Below are positions 11,317 through 24,697 of a stretch of 64,000 nt of DNA, piece after piece (within the stretch, counting starts at the first letter, position 1; every line of letters begins with the position of its first letter). The notes under the pieces are model-generated. The model saw only the letters and a list, made by a program, of their open reading frames with translations, did not search any database and was not told where the DNA came from. Source of the stretch: Lutraria lutraria. Taxonomy: Eukaryota; Mollusca; Bivalvia; Venerida; Mactridae. A program made the position numbers and the translations under genes. Where the stretch lies: contig OZ026835.1 in assembly GCA_964023205.1 (NCBI GenBank), forward strand, positions 23,201,817-23,265,816, given 5' to 3'.

Positions 11317-11677
11317 TAAATACAGCCATATATATATGTTTATATCTTTCTGAATAAGTAGCCGATACTAAATTAGTGTTTATCAAACTGCATTTGCTGA
11401 ATTGCTTAAAACCTTAAAGATTAATCACGATTTATATTTGAAGAACTCCATCTAATCAGAACAATGAAAATATACAAGTTAAGATTTTTTTCTTAACTTT
11501 AATAAACAAGAAAAAGGTAATTAATAAGTAATTAAACATTAGAACATTGAACACATTACAGACATTACAACATTATATATAAATAATCTATAAAGAGAAA
11601 TACAATAATGTTATTTATAACAGCTATGAGCTTATATATTATACTTTACAATTAAAATGTATGACTATCATGATAAT
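11317..11677. other. AT-rich DNA, nothing recognised
   Basis: No gene, inverted repeat or tandem array was recognised. A short AAGATTTTTTTCTTAA palindrome lies near 11480. Confidence 0.45.
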
Positions 11678-12062
11678 GAATAAAAGACCAGTCTAAGAAT
11701 ACAGTGTTTTGATTGGTCAATACAAAGACTATGATTAAAAGACCAGTCTAAGAATGCAGCGTTTTGATTGGTCAATACTAAGACTATCATCAAAAGACCA
11801 GTCTAAGAATGCAGCATTTTGATTGGTCAATACAAAGACTATGATTAAAGACTGGTCTAAGAATGCAGCGTTTTGATTGGTCAATACAAAGACTATGATT
11901 AAAAGACTGGTCAATGAATGCAGCGTTTTGATTGGTCAATCAAATGCTATGATTAAAAGACTGGTCAAAGAATGCAGCGTTTTGATTAGTCAATCAAATG
12001 CTATGATTAAAAGACCAGTCTAAGAATGCAGTCTTGTGATTAGTCAATACTCAGACAGTCAT
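11678..12062 (+). repeat. 55-bp minisatellite, about seven copies
   Basis: The consensus unit runs GATTAAAAGACCAGTCTAAG, AATGCAGCGTTTTGATTGG, TCAATACAAAGACTAT. Seven units can be aligned; later ones drift (GACTGGTC for GACCAGTC). Most units carry GATTGGTCAAT, containing an inverted CCAAT box, and a GACCAGTC/GACTGGTC element. No open frame spans the array. Confidence 0.85.
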
Positions 12063-12913
12063 AAATTGATCAATCAGAAGCAGTAGCATAAGACTGGTCT
12101 CAAAACTTCAAGAATAGTTAACATAAAAAAATAAACATATAGGTTTAGCCTTAGATTTACAGTTGAAACAACAGAATATAAAGGAGAGATTAAGGTCAAT
12201 CGTATCGATCATAGGAAAAAGATCTTTATAAGACATCTGACACAACCTCATGATGTAGCCTTAATCAATTAAGGGAGGTAACCTTAAAATAAATAAAGGA
12301 AGCAAGAGTTAAAGCCTATGATTCTGTATTTGCTGAATTGCTTAATAACAACCGTCATGCATGCATATATGTTTTTGTAAATATGTGCCACTTGCGTCTA
12401 TGACCTTCTGGTTTATTGAAAATAAAACTGTTTATACTTGTATTTGTTCATTTAAACAGTAATTAAAAATTTGGTTGATTTTTAGATTTATTTAGTATTT
12501 GTATTCAATTTTTCCCTTTTTATATTTAAAAAGAGTGATGTCATCCTGATGAGTCAAACTATTGTGACAGTTTTTTATCAGTTATTATTGAACAGGGATG
12601 CTTGCAACCTTGTTCTTGGTTACTACCAGTTTTCGAAGCTCACAGAATCATAATCTTAAAAAATCTAAAATAAATAGCGTAAATGGTTTCCCCTATCACA
12701 ACAAAATAAGAAGTTCTTCACCAAGCGCCAGTAATATTCTGTCATATCTGGTTCACACTGTCCATATAAAACAACTTTGGTGTTAAGATTGTAATATATG
12801 TTGCTTAATGAATGGAATCAAAATGAAATATGTTAAAACAAAAGTCGAACATGATGAGTTTACTGCACACCTAACTATTGACAGCTGGTTATATGCTGGT
12901 TATATGTATATAA
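12063..12913. other. AT-rich DNA, nothing recognised
   Basis: Contains short low-complexity runs and one unremarkable 62-codon frame (12598-12786) without motifs. The phrase TATTTGCTGAATTGCTTA occurs here near 12328 and, as TTTGCTGAATTGCTTA, near 11393. They flank the minisatellite and may mark the ends of one duplicated or mobile segment. Confidence 0.4.
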
Positions 12914-14064
12914 ACAAGAGGGCCAAGATGGCCCTATATCGCTCACATGACAATCACTGTTCACTCATTAAAACATTGTTTTGAACCGGTGACCTAGTTT
13001 TTGACCCCAGATGACCTATGTTCGAATTTGTCTTACATATCATTAAGACAAACAGTCTGACTAGGTTTGGTAAGATACGATCAAAATTTGACATCTACAG
13101 TGTTAATAAGGTTTTCCTAAGATTTGACCTTGTGACCTGGTTTTTGACCCTAGGTGACCCATATTTTAACTTGTCCTTAATATCATTAAGACAAACAATA
13201 TGACAAGGTTTGGCCAAGATCCAATCAAAACCACGACATTTAGAGCTTTTACAAGATTTTTACCTAAGATTTGACCTTGTGACCCAGTTTTTGAACCCGG
13301 CTGACCCATGTTCATCCTTGACCCACATATCATTGCGGCAAACATTTTGACAAGGTTTGGTGAAGATCCAATTAAAACTGTGACATCTACAGTGTTAACA
13401 AAGTTTTCCTAAGATTTGACCTGGTGACCTAGTTATTGACCCCAGATGACTCATATTTATCCTTGACCATTATATCATTAAAACAAACAATTTGACAAAG
13501 TTTGGTGAAGATCCAATAATAACTGTGAAATCTACAGTGTTAACATGGTTTTTCATAAGATTTGACCTAGCGACCTAGTTTTTGACCCAAGATGACCCAT
13601 GTTCGAACTCGTCCAAGATATTATGAAGACAAACATTCTGACAAGGTTTCATGATCATCAAATCAAAACAGTGACTTCTAGAGTGTTCACAAGGTTTTCC
13701 AGCAATTTGCCCTAGTGACCTAATTTTACTACAGAAATGACCCATTATCAAACTTGACCTACATATTATTAACATAAACATTCTGACAAAGTTTCATGAA
13801 GATAAAGTCAAAACAGTGATTTCTAAAGTGTTCACAAGGTTTTCCCCTATTTGGCCCAGGTGACCTAGTTTTTGACCCCAAATGGCCCAATATCGAACTC
13901 GTCCGAGATTTTGTTGATATTAACGTTCTGACCCAGTTTTGCTAAAATTGAGCCAAAAATGTGGCCCCTAGTGTGGTCATAACAAAAAGTTTGACGACGC
14001 ACGACGCCGGACGCCGGACGGAGAGTGATCCTAATAGCTCACTTTGTGACATGTGAGCTAAAAA
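12914..14064 (+). mobile_element. Pearl-like interspersed element, copy 3
   Basis: It has the same start and end structures as copy 1 but about one core unit fewer: the first and second units are fused near 13015. The 3' stretch has a shortened GACGACGCACGACG part and the terminal hairpin lacks one TCACTTTG repeat. No coding frames. The flanks show no convincing target duplication. Confidence 0.8.
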
Positions 14065-14084
14065 ACGAAGTGCAGTAGAGCATT

Positions 14085-14157
14085 GAGATTGTGGTTCAGC
14101 GGTTCGGATGCTCACTTATGGTGTGAGAGGGCCCAGGTTCGATACTCTGTAGTAGCA
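14085..14157 (+). repeat. tRNA-like SINE head (box A and box B)
   Basis: A tRNA-like segment contains box A TGGTTCAGCGGTTCGG and box B GGTTCGATACTC. Between them is a perfect 5-bp anticodon stem CTCAC/GTGAG closing the 7-base loop TTATGGT. The T stem and acceptor stem do not pair well, so this is a degenerate tRNA-derived sequence, not a functional tRNA. It directly follows pearl-like copy 3. Confidence 0.6.
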
Positions 14158-14720
14158 TATTTTTTTTTATCGATATGAACATTTTTTTTCAAATAATTAG
14201 CAAAGATAGCAAAGAGAAAGTATAGTTGTGTTAAAAAAAATGTATTTCAATGAAATAAAAACAAATCTACATGAAAAGTCTAAATCATAATTATATGCAG
14301 TTTTCATGAAAATTGATAAAAATAATACCAATAATCAACAAACTGCTTAAAATATGTAAATAAATGATAAAATTTAATATGATATCAGACCTATGTGGGG
14401 CTGGTATCATATTTCGTGGCAGCTGCTGCATGGGTTCATGCGTTTTGTACAACATCGGACCGACATCGGACCAACATGGTTAATTAGCTTACTAGTAGTA
14501 TCCAAATCATTCAACTTGACAGTACTAGTATTAGAACAAATAGCTTTATTGAAGCATAATTTCATATGAATAGATTCTACTAAGAAAAAAATGCATAGGT
14601 GCATCATATAGATATCGGGCCTGTTTTAAAGGTTCATATGAAAACTACAGTAGTAACAAGGTATATGTAAAACATACTAAGTAAGAATTGATAACTATGT
14701 ATTCATTGAAAGGCATGACC
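14158..14720. other. AT-rich DNA between two tRNA-like heads
   Basis: No gene or clear repeat was recognised. It lies between two tRNA-like segments pointing in opposite directions and may be the bodies of two SINEs or of one composite repeat. Confidence 0.4.
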
Positions 14721-14797
14721 TGCAGTGACCGGGGATTGAACCAAGATTGCCAGGTTATAAATCCAGTGCATTAACCACTGAACCACAGTTGTGGCTG
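14721..14797 (-). repeat. tRNA-like SINE head on the minus strand
   Basis: Read on the minus strand it contains box A TGGTTCAGTGGTTAATGC and box B GGTTCAATCCC with tRNA-like spacing. The anticodon stem is mispaired. It resembles the segment at 14085 in box A but differs elsewhere, so the two may be distant members of one family. Confidence 0.6.
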
Positions 14798-15194
14798 TGT
14801 GTGTGGCCCTCTGTGGCTGATAATACAACTGTCTAACCTCAGGATCACACCCTGTTCTTCAAGTGCTATCAGTGCTTTGATTTCACTGCTTCTAAGCAAA
14901 CTATTATCGAACGTATTATAGCTCGGTACAGTAGTACATTTTTTCAACAATGGTGTCAGAGGTGGGATCGTGTATTTTATCTCAGTAACTTCGCATCAAG
15001 TTTCACCAATTTATAGATTTAAAAACTAAACCATAATTATATGCAAAAAAAAAACCCACTGCATAAAGTGCATTGCAAGTAATTGGAATTTAATATTGCA
15101 TTTGATTGGTCTTCTATAAACCAATATCGCACGTAATTTACAAATTTTTGAACAACTATAACTACTCTGTATATAGGAATATATTACAACAAAT
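14798..15194. other. Left flank of the satellite array
   Basis: No gene is recognised. The phrase ATCAGTGCTTTGATTTCA near 14868 recurs near 56648 and, inverted, near 38034 and 62927, suggesting a shared dispersed repeat edge. Confidence 0.4.
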
Positions 15195-15784
15195 AGCCTC
15201 TCTCGGAGCCTTTTCATAATTTTTGTTCATGTACCAACAACGCTTAATGAGAAAATAAGAAATTAGATTTGTCAAAAAATCTTGACGCTAGGAAATTTTC
15301 TCACAAACTGTCATTTCTAGAAGTGTAATAAAACAAAAGTAACCATACCATACCAAATCTTTTCTCATCACAGATTTCCTTTGATCCACACTACTTGTAT
15401 GAAGAGGTCCCACGTTTGTACTATCTACAATTAAAGAGTAAATGAAAGATAAATATATGTCTAAAAGCGAACACGCAAGAAAATGTTCTCTCCAACAGCC
15501 ATTTCTAAAATGTTAATAATCTCCAAAATAAACGTAGCATGGCCAAATTCTTTTCTTGCCCAGATTTCCATTGATCTCCAGTACTAGGATGTGCATTTTC
15601 AATGCTGCAGACCAAATAATGGTAGAGATATTGAAAATCAAACACTTGCAGCAACTCTTGGAGACTTTTCACGAAAATGGCTATTTCTAGAATTTCAATA
15701 AAATCAAAAGTAAGCAGAGTATAGCAAATTCAACCTGGCCACTAATTTTTGTTCATGCCAACTACTTGTAAGTAAAGTTGCATT
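15195..15784 (+). repeat. Left edge monomer of the satellite (diverged)
   Basis: A short partial piece (CTCTCGGAGCCTTTTCATAA and following) joins a full monomer that differs from the core units: GCGAACACGCAAG, TCCAACAGCC, TTCTTTTCTTGCCCAGATTT and CTCCAGTACTAGG. The CTTGCCCAGATTTCC variant is shared with the rightmost full monomer near 26697, as expected for array edges outside homogenisation. Confidence 0.85.
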
Positions 15785-18700
15785 CATGTACCAACAACGC
15801 TTAAGGAGAAAATAAGAAATTAGATTTGTCAAAAAATCTTGACGTTAGGAAATTTTCTCACAAACTGTCATTTCTAGAAATGTAATAAAAACAAAAGTAA
15901 CCATACCATACCAAATATTTTCTCATCACAGATTCCCATTGATCTACACTACTTGAATGTAATGGTCCCATGTTTGTACTATCTACAATTAAAGAGTAAA
16001 TGAAAGATAAACATTTGTCGAAAAGCGACCACCCAAGAAAATGTTCTCTCCAACTGCCATTTCTAAAATGTTAATAATCTCCAAAATAAACGTAGCATGG
16101 CCAATCCTTTTGTTGCCCTGATTTGTATTAATCTCAATTACTAGGATGTGCATTTTCAATGCCGCAGACCAAATAATGGTAGAGATATTGAAAATCAAAC
16201 ACTTGCAGCAACTCTCGGAGACTTTTCACGAAAATGGCTATTTCTAGAATTTCAATAAAGTCAAAAGTAAGCAGAGCATAGCAAATTCAACCTGGCCACC
16301 AACTTTTGTTCATGCCAACTACTCGTAAGTAAAGTTGCATTCATGTACCAACAACGTTTAATGAGAAAATAAGAAATTAGATTTGTCAAAAAATCTTGAC
16401 GCTAGGTAATTTCCTCACAAACTGTCATTTCTAGAAGTGTAATCAAAACAAAAGTAACCATACCATACCAAATCTTTTCTCATCACAGATTTCCATTGAT
16501 CCACACTACTTGTATGAAGAGGTCCCATGTTTGTACTATCTACAATTAAAGAGTTAATGAAAGATAAAAATTTGTCTAAAAGCGACCACGCAAGAAAATG
16601 ATCTCTCCAACTGCCATTTCTAAAATGTTAATAATCTCCAAAATAAACGTAGCATGGCCAATCCTTTTGTTGCCCTGATTTGTATTGATCTCAATTACTA
16701 GGATGTGCATTTTCACTGCCGCAGACCAAATAATGGTAGAGATATTGAAAATCAAACACATGCAGCAACTCTAGGAGACTTTTCACGAAAATGGCTATTT
16801 CTAGAATTTCAATAAAGTCAAAAGTAAGCAGAGTATAGCAAATTCAACCTGGCCACTAACTTTTGTTCATGCCAACTACTTGTAAGTAAAGTTGCATTTA
16901 TGTACCAACAACGCTTAAGGAGAAAATAAGAAATTAGATTTGTCAAAAAATCTTGACGCTAGGTAATTTCCTCACAAACTGTCATTTCTAGAAGTGTAAT
17001 AAAAACAAAAGTAACCATACCATACCAAATCTTTTCTCATCACAGATTTCCATTGATCCACACTACTTGTATGAAGAGGTCCCATGTTTGTACTATCTAC
17101 AATTAAAGAGTTAATGAAAGATAAAAAATTGTCTAAAAGCGACCACGCAAGAAAATGTTCTCTCCAACTGCCATTTCTAAAATGTTAATAATCTCCAAAA
17201 TAAACGTAGCATGGCCAATCCTTTTGTTGCCCTGATTTGTATTAATCTCAATTACTAGGATGTGCATTTTCACTGCCGCAGACCAAATAATGGTAGAGAT
17301 ATTGAAAATCAAACACATGCAGCAACTCTAGGAGACTTTTCACGAAAATGGCTATTTCTAGAATTTCAATAAAGTCAAAAGTAAGCAGAGTATAGCAAAT
17401 TCAACCTGGCCACTAACTTTTGTTCATGCCAACTACTTGTAAGTAAAGTTGCATTCATGTACCAACAACGCTTAAGGAGAAAATAAGAAATTAGATTTGT
17501 CAAAAAATCTTGACGTTAGGAAATTTTCTCACAAACTGTCATTTCTAGAAATGTAATAAAAACAAAAGTAACCATACCATACCAAATATTTTCTCATCAC
17601 AGATTCCCATTGATCTACACTACTTGAATGTAATGGTCCCATGTTTGTACTATCTACAATTAAAGAGTAAATGAAAGATAAACATTTGTCGAAAAGCGAC
17701 CACCCAAGAAAATGTTCTCTCCAACTGCCATTTCTAAAATGTTAATAATCTCCAAAATAAACGTAGCATGGCCAATCCTTTTGTTGCCCTGATTTGTATT
17801 AATCTCAATTACTAGGATGTGCATTTTCAATGCCGCAGACCAAATAATGGTAGAGATATTGAAAATCAAACACTTGCAGCAACTCTCGGAGACTTTTCAC
17901 GAAAATGGCTATTTCTAGAATTTCAATAAAGTCAAAAGTAAGCAGAGCATAGCAAATTCAACCTGGCCACCAACTTTTGTTCATGCCAACTACTCGTAAG
18001 TAAAGTTGCATTCATGTACCAACAACGTTTAATGAGAAAATAAGAAATTAGATTTGTCAAAAAATCTTGACGCTAGGTAATTTCCTCACAAACTGTCATT
18101 TCTAGAAGTGTAATCAAAACAAAAGTAACCATACCATACCAAATCTTTTCTCATCACAGATTTCCATTGATCCACACTACTTGTATGAAGAGGTCCCATG
18201 TTTGTACTACCTACAATTAAAGAGTTAATGAAAGATAAAAATTTGTCTAAAAGCGACCACGCAAGAAAATGATCTCTCCAACTGCCATTTCTAAAATGTT
18301 AATAATCTCCAAAATAAACGTAGCATGGCCAATCCTTTTGTTGCCCTGATTTGTATTGATCTCAATTACTAGGATGTGCATTTTCACTGCCGCAGACCAA
18401 ATAATGGTAGAGATATTGAAAATCAAACACATGCAGCAACTCTAGGAGACTTTTCACGAAAATGGCTATTTCTAGAATTTCAATAAAGTCAAAAGTAAGC
18501 AGAGTATAGCAAATTCAACCTGGCCACTAACTTTTGTTCATGCCAACTACTTGTAAGTAAAGTTGCATTTATGTACCAACAACGCTTAAGGAGAAAATAA
18601 GAAATTAGATTTGTCAAAAAATCTTGACGCTAGGTAATTTCCTCACAAACTGTCATTTCTAGAAGTGTAATAAAAACAAAAGTAACCATACCATACCAAA

Positions 18701-21700
18701 TCTTTTCTCATCACAGATTTCCATTGATCCACACTACTTGTATGAAGAGGTCCCATGTTTGTACTATCTACAATTAAAGAGTTAATGAAAGATAAAAAAT
18801 TGTCTAAAAGCGACCACGCAAGAAAATGTTCTCTCCAACTGCCATTTCTAAAATGTTAATAATCTCCAAAATAAACGTAGCATGGCCAATCCTTTTGTTG
18901 CCCTGATTTGTATTAATCTCAATTACTAGGATGTGCATTTTCACTGCCGCAGACCAAATAATGGTAGAGATATTGAAAATCAAACACATGCAGCAACTCT
19001 AGGAGACTTTTCACGAAAATGGCTATTTCTAGAATTTCAATAAAGTCAAAAGTAAGCAGAGTATAGCAAATTCAACCTGGCCACTAACTTTTGTTCATGC
19101 CAACTACTTGTAAGTAAAGTTGCATTCATGTACCAACAATGCTTAAGGAGAAAATAAGAAATTAGATTTGTCAAAAAATCTTGACGTTAGGAAATTTTCT
19201 CACAAACTGTCATTTCTAGAAATGTAATAAAAACAAAAGTAACCATACCATACCAAATATTTTCTCATCACAGATTCCCATTGATCTACACTACTTGAAT
19301 GTAATGGTCCCATGTTTGTACTATCTACAATTAAAGAGTAAATGAAAGATAAACATTTGTCGAAAAGCGACCACCCAAGAAAATGTTCTCTCCAACTGCC
19401 ATTTCTAAAATGTTAATAATCTCCAAAATAAACGTAGCATGGCCAATCCTTTTGTTGCCCTGATTTGTATTAATCTCAATTACTAGGATGTGCATTTTCA
19501 ATGCCGCAGACCAAATAATGGTAGAGATATTGAAAATCAAACACTTGCAGCAACTCTCGGAGACTTTTCACGAAAATGGCTATTTCTAGAATTTCAATAA
19601 AGTCAAAAGTAAGCAGAGCATAGCAAATTCAACCTGGCCACCAACTTTTGTTCATGCCAACTACTTGTAAGTAAAGTTGCATTCATGTACCAACAACGCT
19701 TAATGAGAAAATAAGAAATTAGATTTGTCAAAAAATCTTGACGCTAGGTAATTTCCTCACAAACTGTCATTTCTAGAAGTGTAATCAAAACAAAAGTAAC
19801 CATACCATACCAAATCTTTTCTCATCACAGATTTCCATTGATCCACACTACTTGTATGAAGAGGTCCCATGTTTGTACTATCTACAATTAAAGAGTTAAT
19901 GAAAGATAAAAATTTGTCTAAAAGCGACCACGCAAGAAAATGATCTCTCCAACTGCCATTTCTAAAATGTTAATAATCTCCAAAATAAACGTAGCATGGC
20001 CAATCCTTTTATTGCCCTGATTTGTATTGATCTCAATTACTAGGATGTGCATTTTCACTGCCGCAGACCAAATAATGGTAGAGATATTGAAAATCAAACA
20101 CATGCAGCAACTCTAGGAGACTTTTCACGAAAATGGCTATTTCTAGAATTTCAATAAAGTCAAAAGTAAGCAGAGTATAGCAAATTCAACCTGGCCACTA
20201 ACTTTTGTTCATGCCAACTACTTGTAAGTAAAGTTGCATTTATGTACCAACAACGCTTAAGGAGAAAATAAGAAATTAGATTTGTCAAAAAATCTTGACG
20301 CTAGGTAATTTCCTCACAAACTGTCATTTCTAGAAGTGTAATAAAAACAAAAGTAACCATACCATACCAAATCTTTTCTCATCACAGATTTCCATTGATC
20401 CACACTACTTGTATGAAGAGGTCCCATGTTTGTACTATCTACAATTAAAGAGTTAATGAAAGATAAAAAATTGTCTAAAAGCGACCACGCAAGAAAATGT
20501 TCTCTCCAACTGCCATTTCTAAAATGTTAATAATCTCCAAAATAAACGTAGCATGGCCAATCCTTTTGTTGCCCTGATTTGTATTAATCTCAATTACTAG
20601 GATGTGCATTTTCACTGCCGCAGACCAAATAATGGTAGAGATATTGAAAATCAAACACATGCAGCAACTCTAGGAGACTTTTCACGAAAATGGCTATTTC
20701 TAGAATTTCAATAAAGTCAAAAGTAAGCAGAGTATAGCAAATTCAACCTGGCCACTAACTTTTGTTCATGCCAACTACTTGTAAGTAAAGTTGCATTCAT
20801 GTACCAACAACGCTTAAGGAGAAAATAAGAAATTAGATTTGTCAAAAAAATCTTGACGTTAGGAAATTTTCTCACAAACTGTCATTTCTAGAAATGTAAT
20901 AAAAACAAAAGTAACCATACCATACCAAATATTTTCTCATCACAGATTCCCATTGATCTACACTACTTGAATGTAATGGTCCCATGTTTGTACTATCTAC
21001 AATTAAAGAGTAAATGAAAGATAAACATTTGTCGAAAAGCGACCACCCAAGAAAATGTTCTCTCCAACTGCCATTTCTAAAATGTTAATAATCTCCAAAA
21101 TAAACGTAGCATGGCCAATCCTTTTGTTGCCCTGATTTGTATTAATCTCAATTACTAGGATGTGCATTTTCAATGCCGCAGACCAAATAATGGTAGAGAT
21201 ATTGAAAATCAAACACTTGCAGCAACTCTCGGAGACTTTTCACGAAAATGGCTATTTCTAGAATTTCAATAAAGTCAAAAGTAAGCAGAGCATAGCAAAT
21301 TCAACCTGGCCACCAACTTTTGTTCATGCCAACTACTCGTAAGTAAAGTTGCATTCATGTACCAACAACGCTTAATGAGAAAATAAGAAATTAGATTTGT
21401 CAAAAAATCTTGACGCTAGGTAATTTCCTCACAAACTGTCATTTCTAGAAGTGTAATCAAAACAAAAGTAACCATACCATACCAAATCTTTTCTCATCAC
21501 AGATTTCCATTGATCCACACTACTTGTATGAAGAGGTCCCATGTTTGTACTACCTACAATTAAAGAGTTAATGAAAGATAAAAATTTGTCTAAAAGCGAC
21601 CACGCAAGAAAATGATCTCTCCAACTGCCATTTCTAAAATGTTAATAATCTCCAAAATAAACGTAGCATGGCCAATCCTTTTGTTGCCCTGATTTGTATT

Positions 21701-22469
21701 GATCTCAATTACTAGGATGTGCATTTTCACTGCCGCAGACCAAATAATGGTAGAGATATTGAAAATCAAACACATGCAGCAACTCTAGGAGACTTTTCAC
21801 GAAAATGGCTATTTCTAGAATTTCAATAAAGTCAAAAGTAAGCAGAGTATAGCAAATTCAACCTGGCCACTAACTTTTGTTCATGCCAACTACTTGTAAG
21901 TAAAGTTGCATTTATGTACCAACAACGCTTAAGGAGAAAATAAGAAATTAGATTTGTCAAAAAATCTTGACGCTAGGTAATTTCCTCACAAACTGTCATT
22001 TCTAGAAGTGTAATAAAAACAAAAGTAACCATACCATACCAAATCTTTTCTCATCACAGATTTCCATTGATCCACACTACTTGTATGAAGAGGTCCCATG
22101 TTTGTACTATCTACAATTAAAGAGTTAATGAAAGATAAAAAATTGTCTAAAAGCGACCACGCAAGAAAATGTTCTCTCCAACTGCCATTTCTAAAATGTT
22201 AATAATCTCCAAAATAAACGTAGCATGGCCAATCCTTTTGTTGCCCTGATTTGTATTAATCTCAATTACTAGGATGTGCATTTTCACTGCCGCAGACCAA
22301 ATAATGGTAGAGATATTGAAAATCAAACACATGCAGCAACTCTAGGAGACTTTTCACGAAAATGGCTATTTCTAGAATTTCAATAAAGTCAAAAGTAAGC
22401 AGAGTATAGCAAATTCAACCTGGCCACTAACTTTTGTTCATGCCAACTACTTGTAAGTAAAGTTGCATT
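15785..22469 (+). repeat. Higher-order repeat block, four ABC trimers of 1671 bp
   Basis: Four trimers start at 15785, 17456, 19127 and 20798; the last is one base longer because of an extra A in a poly-A run near 20846. Monomer A carries TTGAATGTAATGGTCCC. Monomer B carries AATCAAAACAAAAG and GAAAATGATCTCTCC. Monomer C carries GATAAAAAATTGTC. Between trimers only scattered single-base differences were seen, while A, B and C differ more from one another. This is the standard signature of a higher-order repeat formed by recent unequal exchange. Confidence 0.95.
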
Positions 22470-24697
22470 CATGTACCAACAACGCTTAAGGAGAAAATAA
22501 GAAATTAGATTTGTCAAAAAATCTTGACGTTAGGAAATTTTCTCACAAACTGTCATTTCTAGAAATGTAATAAAAACAAAAGTAACCATACCATACCAAA
22601 TATTTTCTCATCACAGATTCCCATTGATCTACACTACTTGAATGTAATGGTCCCATGTTTGTACTATCTACAATTAAAGAGTAAATGAAAGATAAACATT
22701 TGTCGAAAAGCGACCACCCAAGAAAATGTTCTCTCCAACTGCCATTTCTAAAATGTTAATAATCTCCAAAATAAACGTAGCATGGCCAATCCTTTTGTTG
22801 CCCTGATTTGTATTAATCTCAATTACTAGGATGTGCATTTTCAATGCCGCAGACCAAATAATGGTAGAGATATTGAAAATCAAACACTTGCAGCAACTCT
22901 CGGAGACTTTTCACGAAAATGGCTATTTCTAGAATTTCAATAAAGTCAAAAGTAAGCAGAGCATAGCAAATTCAACCTGGCCACCAACTTTTGTTCATGC
23001 CAACTACTCGTAAGTAAAGTTGCATTCATGTACCAACAACGCTTAATGAGAAAATAAGAAATTAGATTTGTCAAAAAATCTTGACGCTAGGTAATTTCCT
23101 CACAAACTGTCATTTCTAGAAGTGTAATCAAAACAAAAGTAACCATACCATACCAAATCTTTTCTCATCACAGATTTCCATTGATCCACACTACTTGTAT
23201 GAAGAGGTCCCATGTTTGTACTATCTACAATTAAAGAGTTAATGAAAGATAAAAATTTGTCTAAAAGCGACCACGCAAGAAAATGATCTCTCCAACTGCC
23301 ATTTCTAAAATGTTAATAATCTCCAAAATAAACGTAGCATGGCCAATCCTTTTATTGCCCTGATTTGTATTGATCTCAATTACTAGGATGTGCATTTTCA
23401 CTGCCGCAGACCAAATAATGGTAGAGATATTGAAAATCAAACACATGCAGCAACTCTAGGAGACTTTTCACGAAAATGGCTATTTCTAGAATTTCAATAA
23501 AGTCAAAAGTAAGCAGAGTATAGCAAATTCAACCTGGCCACTAACTTTTGTTCATGCCAACTACTTGTAAGTAAAGTTGCATTCATGTACCAACAACGCT
23601 TAAGGAGAAAATAAGAAATTAGATTTGTCAAAAAATCTTGACGTTAGGAAATTTTCTCACAAACTGTCATTTCTAGAAATGTAATAAAAACAAAAGTAAC
23701 CATACCATACCAAATATTTTCTCATCACAGATTCCCATTGATCTACACTACTTGAATGTAATGGTCCCATGTTTGTACTATCTACAATTAAAGAGTAAAT
23801 GAAAGATAAACATTTGTCGAAAAGCGACCACCCAAGAAAATGTTCTCTCCAACTGCCATTTCTAAAATGTTAATAATCTCCAAAATAAACGTAGCATGGC
23901 CAATCCTTTTGTTGCCCTGATTTGTATTAATCTCAATTACTAGGATGTGCATTTTCAATGCTGCAGACCAAATAATGGTAGAGATATTGAAAATCAAACA
24001 CTTGCAGCAACTCTCGGAGACTTTTCACGAAAATGGCTATTTCTAGAATTTCAATAAAGTCAAAAGTAAGCAGAGCATAGCAAATTCAACCTGGCCACCA
24101 ACTTTTGTTCATGCCAACTACTCGTAAGTAAAGTTGCATTCATGTACCAACAACGCTTAATGAGAAAATAAGAAATTAGATTTGTCAAAAAATCTTGACG
24201 CTAGGTAATTTCCTCACAAACTGTCATTTCTAGAAGTGTAATCAAAACAAAAGTAACCATACCATACCAAATCTTTTCTCATCACAGATTTCCATTGATC
24301 CACACTACTTGTATGAAGAGGTCCCATGTTTGTACTATCTACAATTAAAGAGTTAATGAAAGATAAAAATTTGTCTAAAAGCGACCACGCAAGAAAATGA
24401 TCTCTCCAACTGCCATTTCTAAAATGTTAATAATCTCCAAAATAAACGTAGCATGGCCAATCCTTTTGTTGCCCTGATTTGTATTGATCTCAATTACTAG
24501 GATGTGCATTTTCACTGCCGCAGACCAAATAATGGTAGAGATATTGAAAATCAAACACATGCAGCAACTCTAGGAGACTTTTCACGAAAATGGCTATTTC
24601 TAGAATTTCAATAAAGTCAAAAGTAAGCAGAGTATAGCAAATTCAACCTGGCCACAAATTTTTTGTTCATGCCAACTACTTGTAAGTAAAGTTGCAT
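22470..24697 (+). repeat. Contracted higher-order units, two AB dimers
   Basis: Two units of 1114 bp (22470-23583 and 23584-24697) contain A then B but no C. They keep the A- and B-specific variants, so a C monomer was lost by unequal exchange, most simply before the dimer was duplicated. Confidence 0.9.

Noticed and set aside
11678..12062. CRISPR-like array
   Set aside because: Repeats are contiguous 55-bp units with no unique spacers, and the sequence is eukaryotic.
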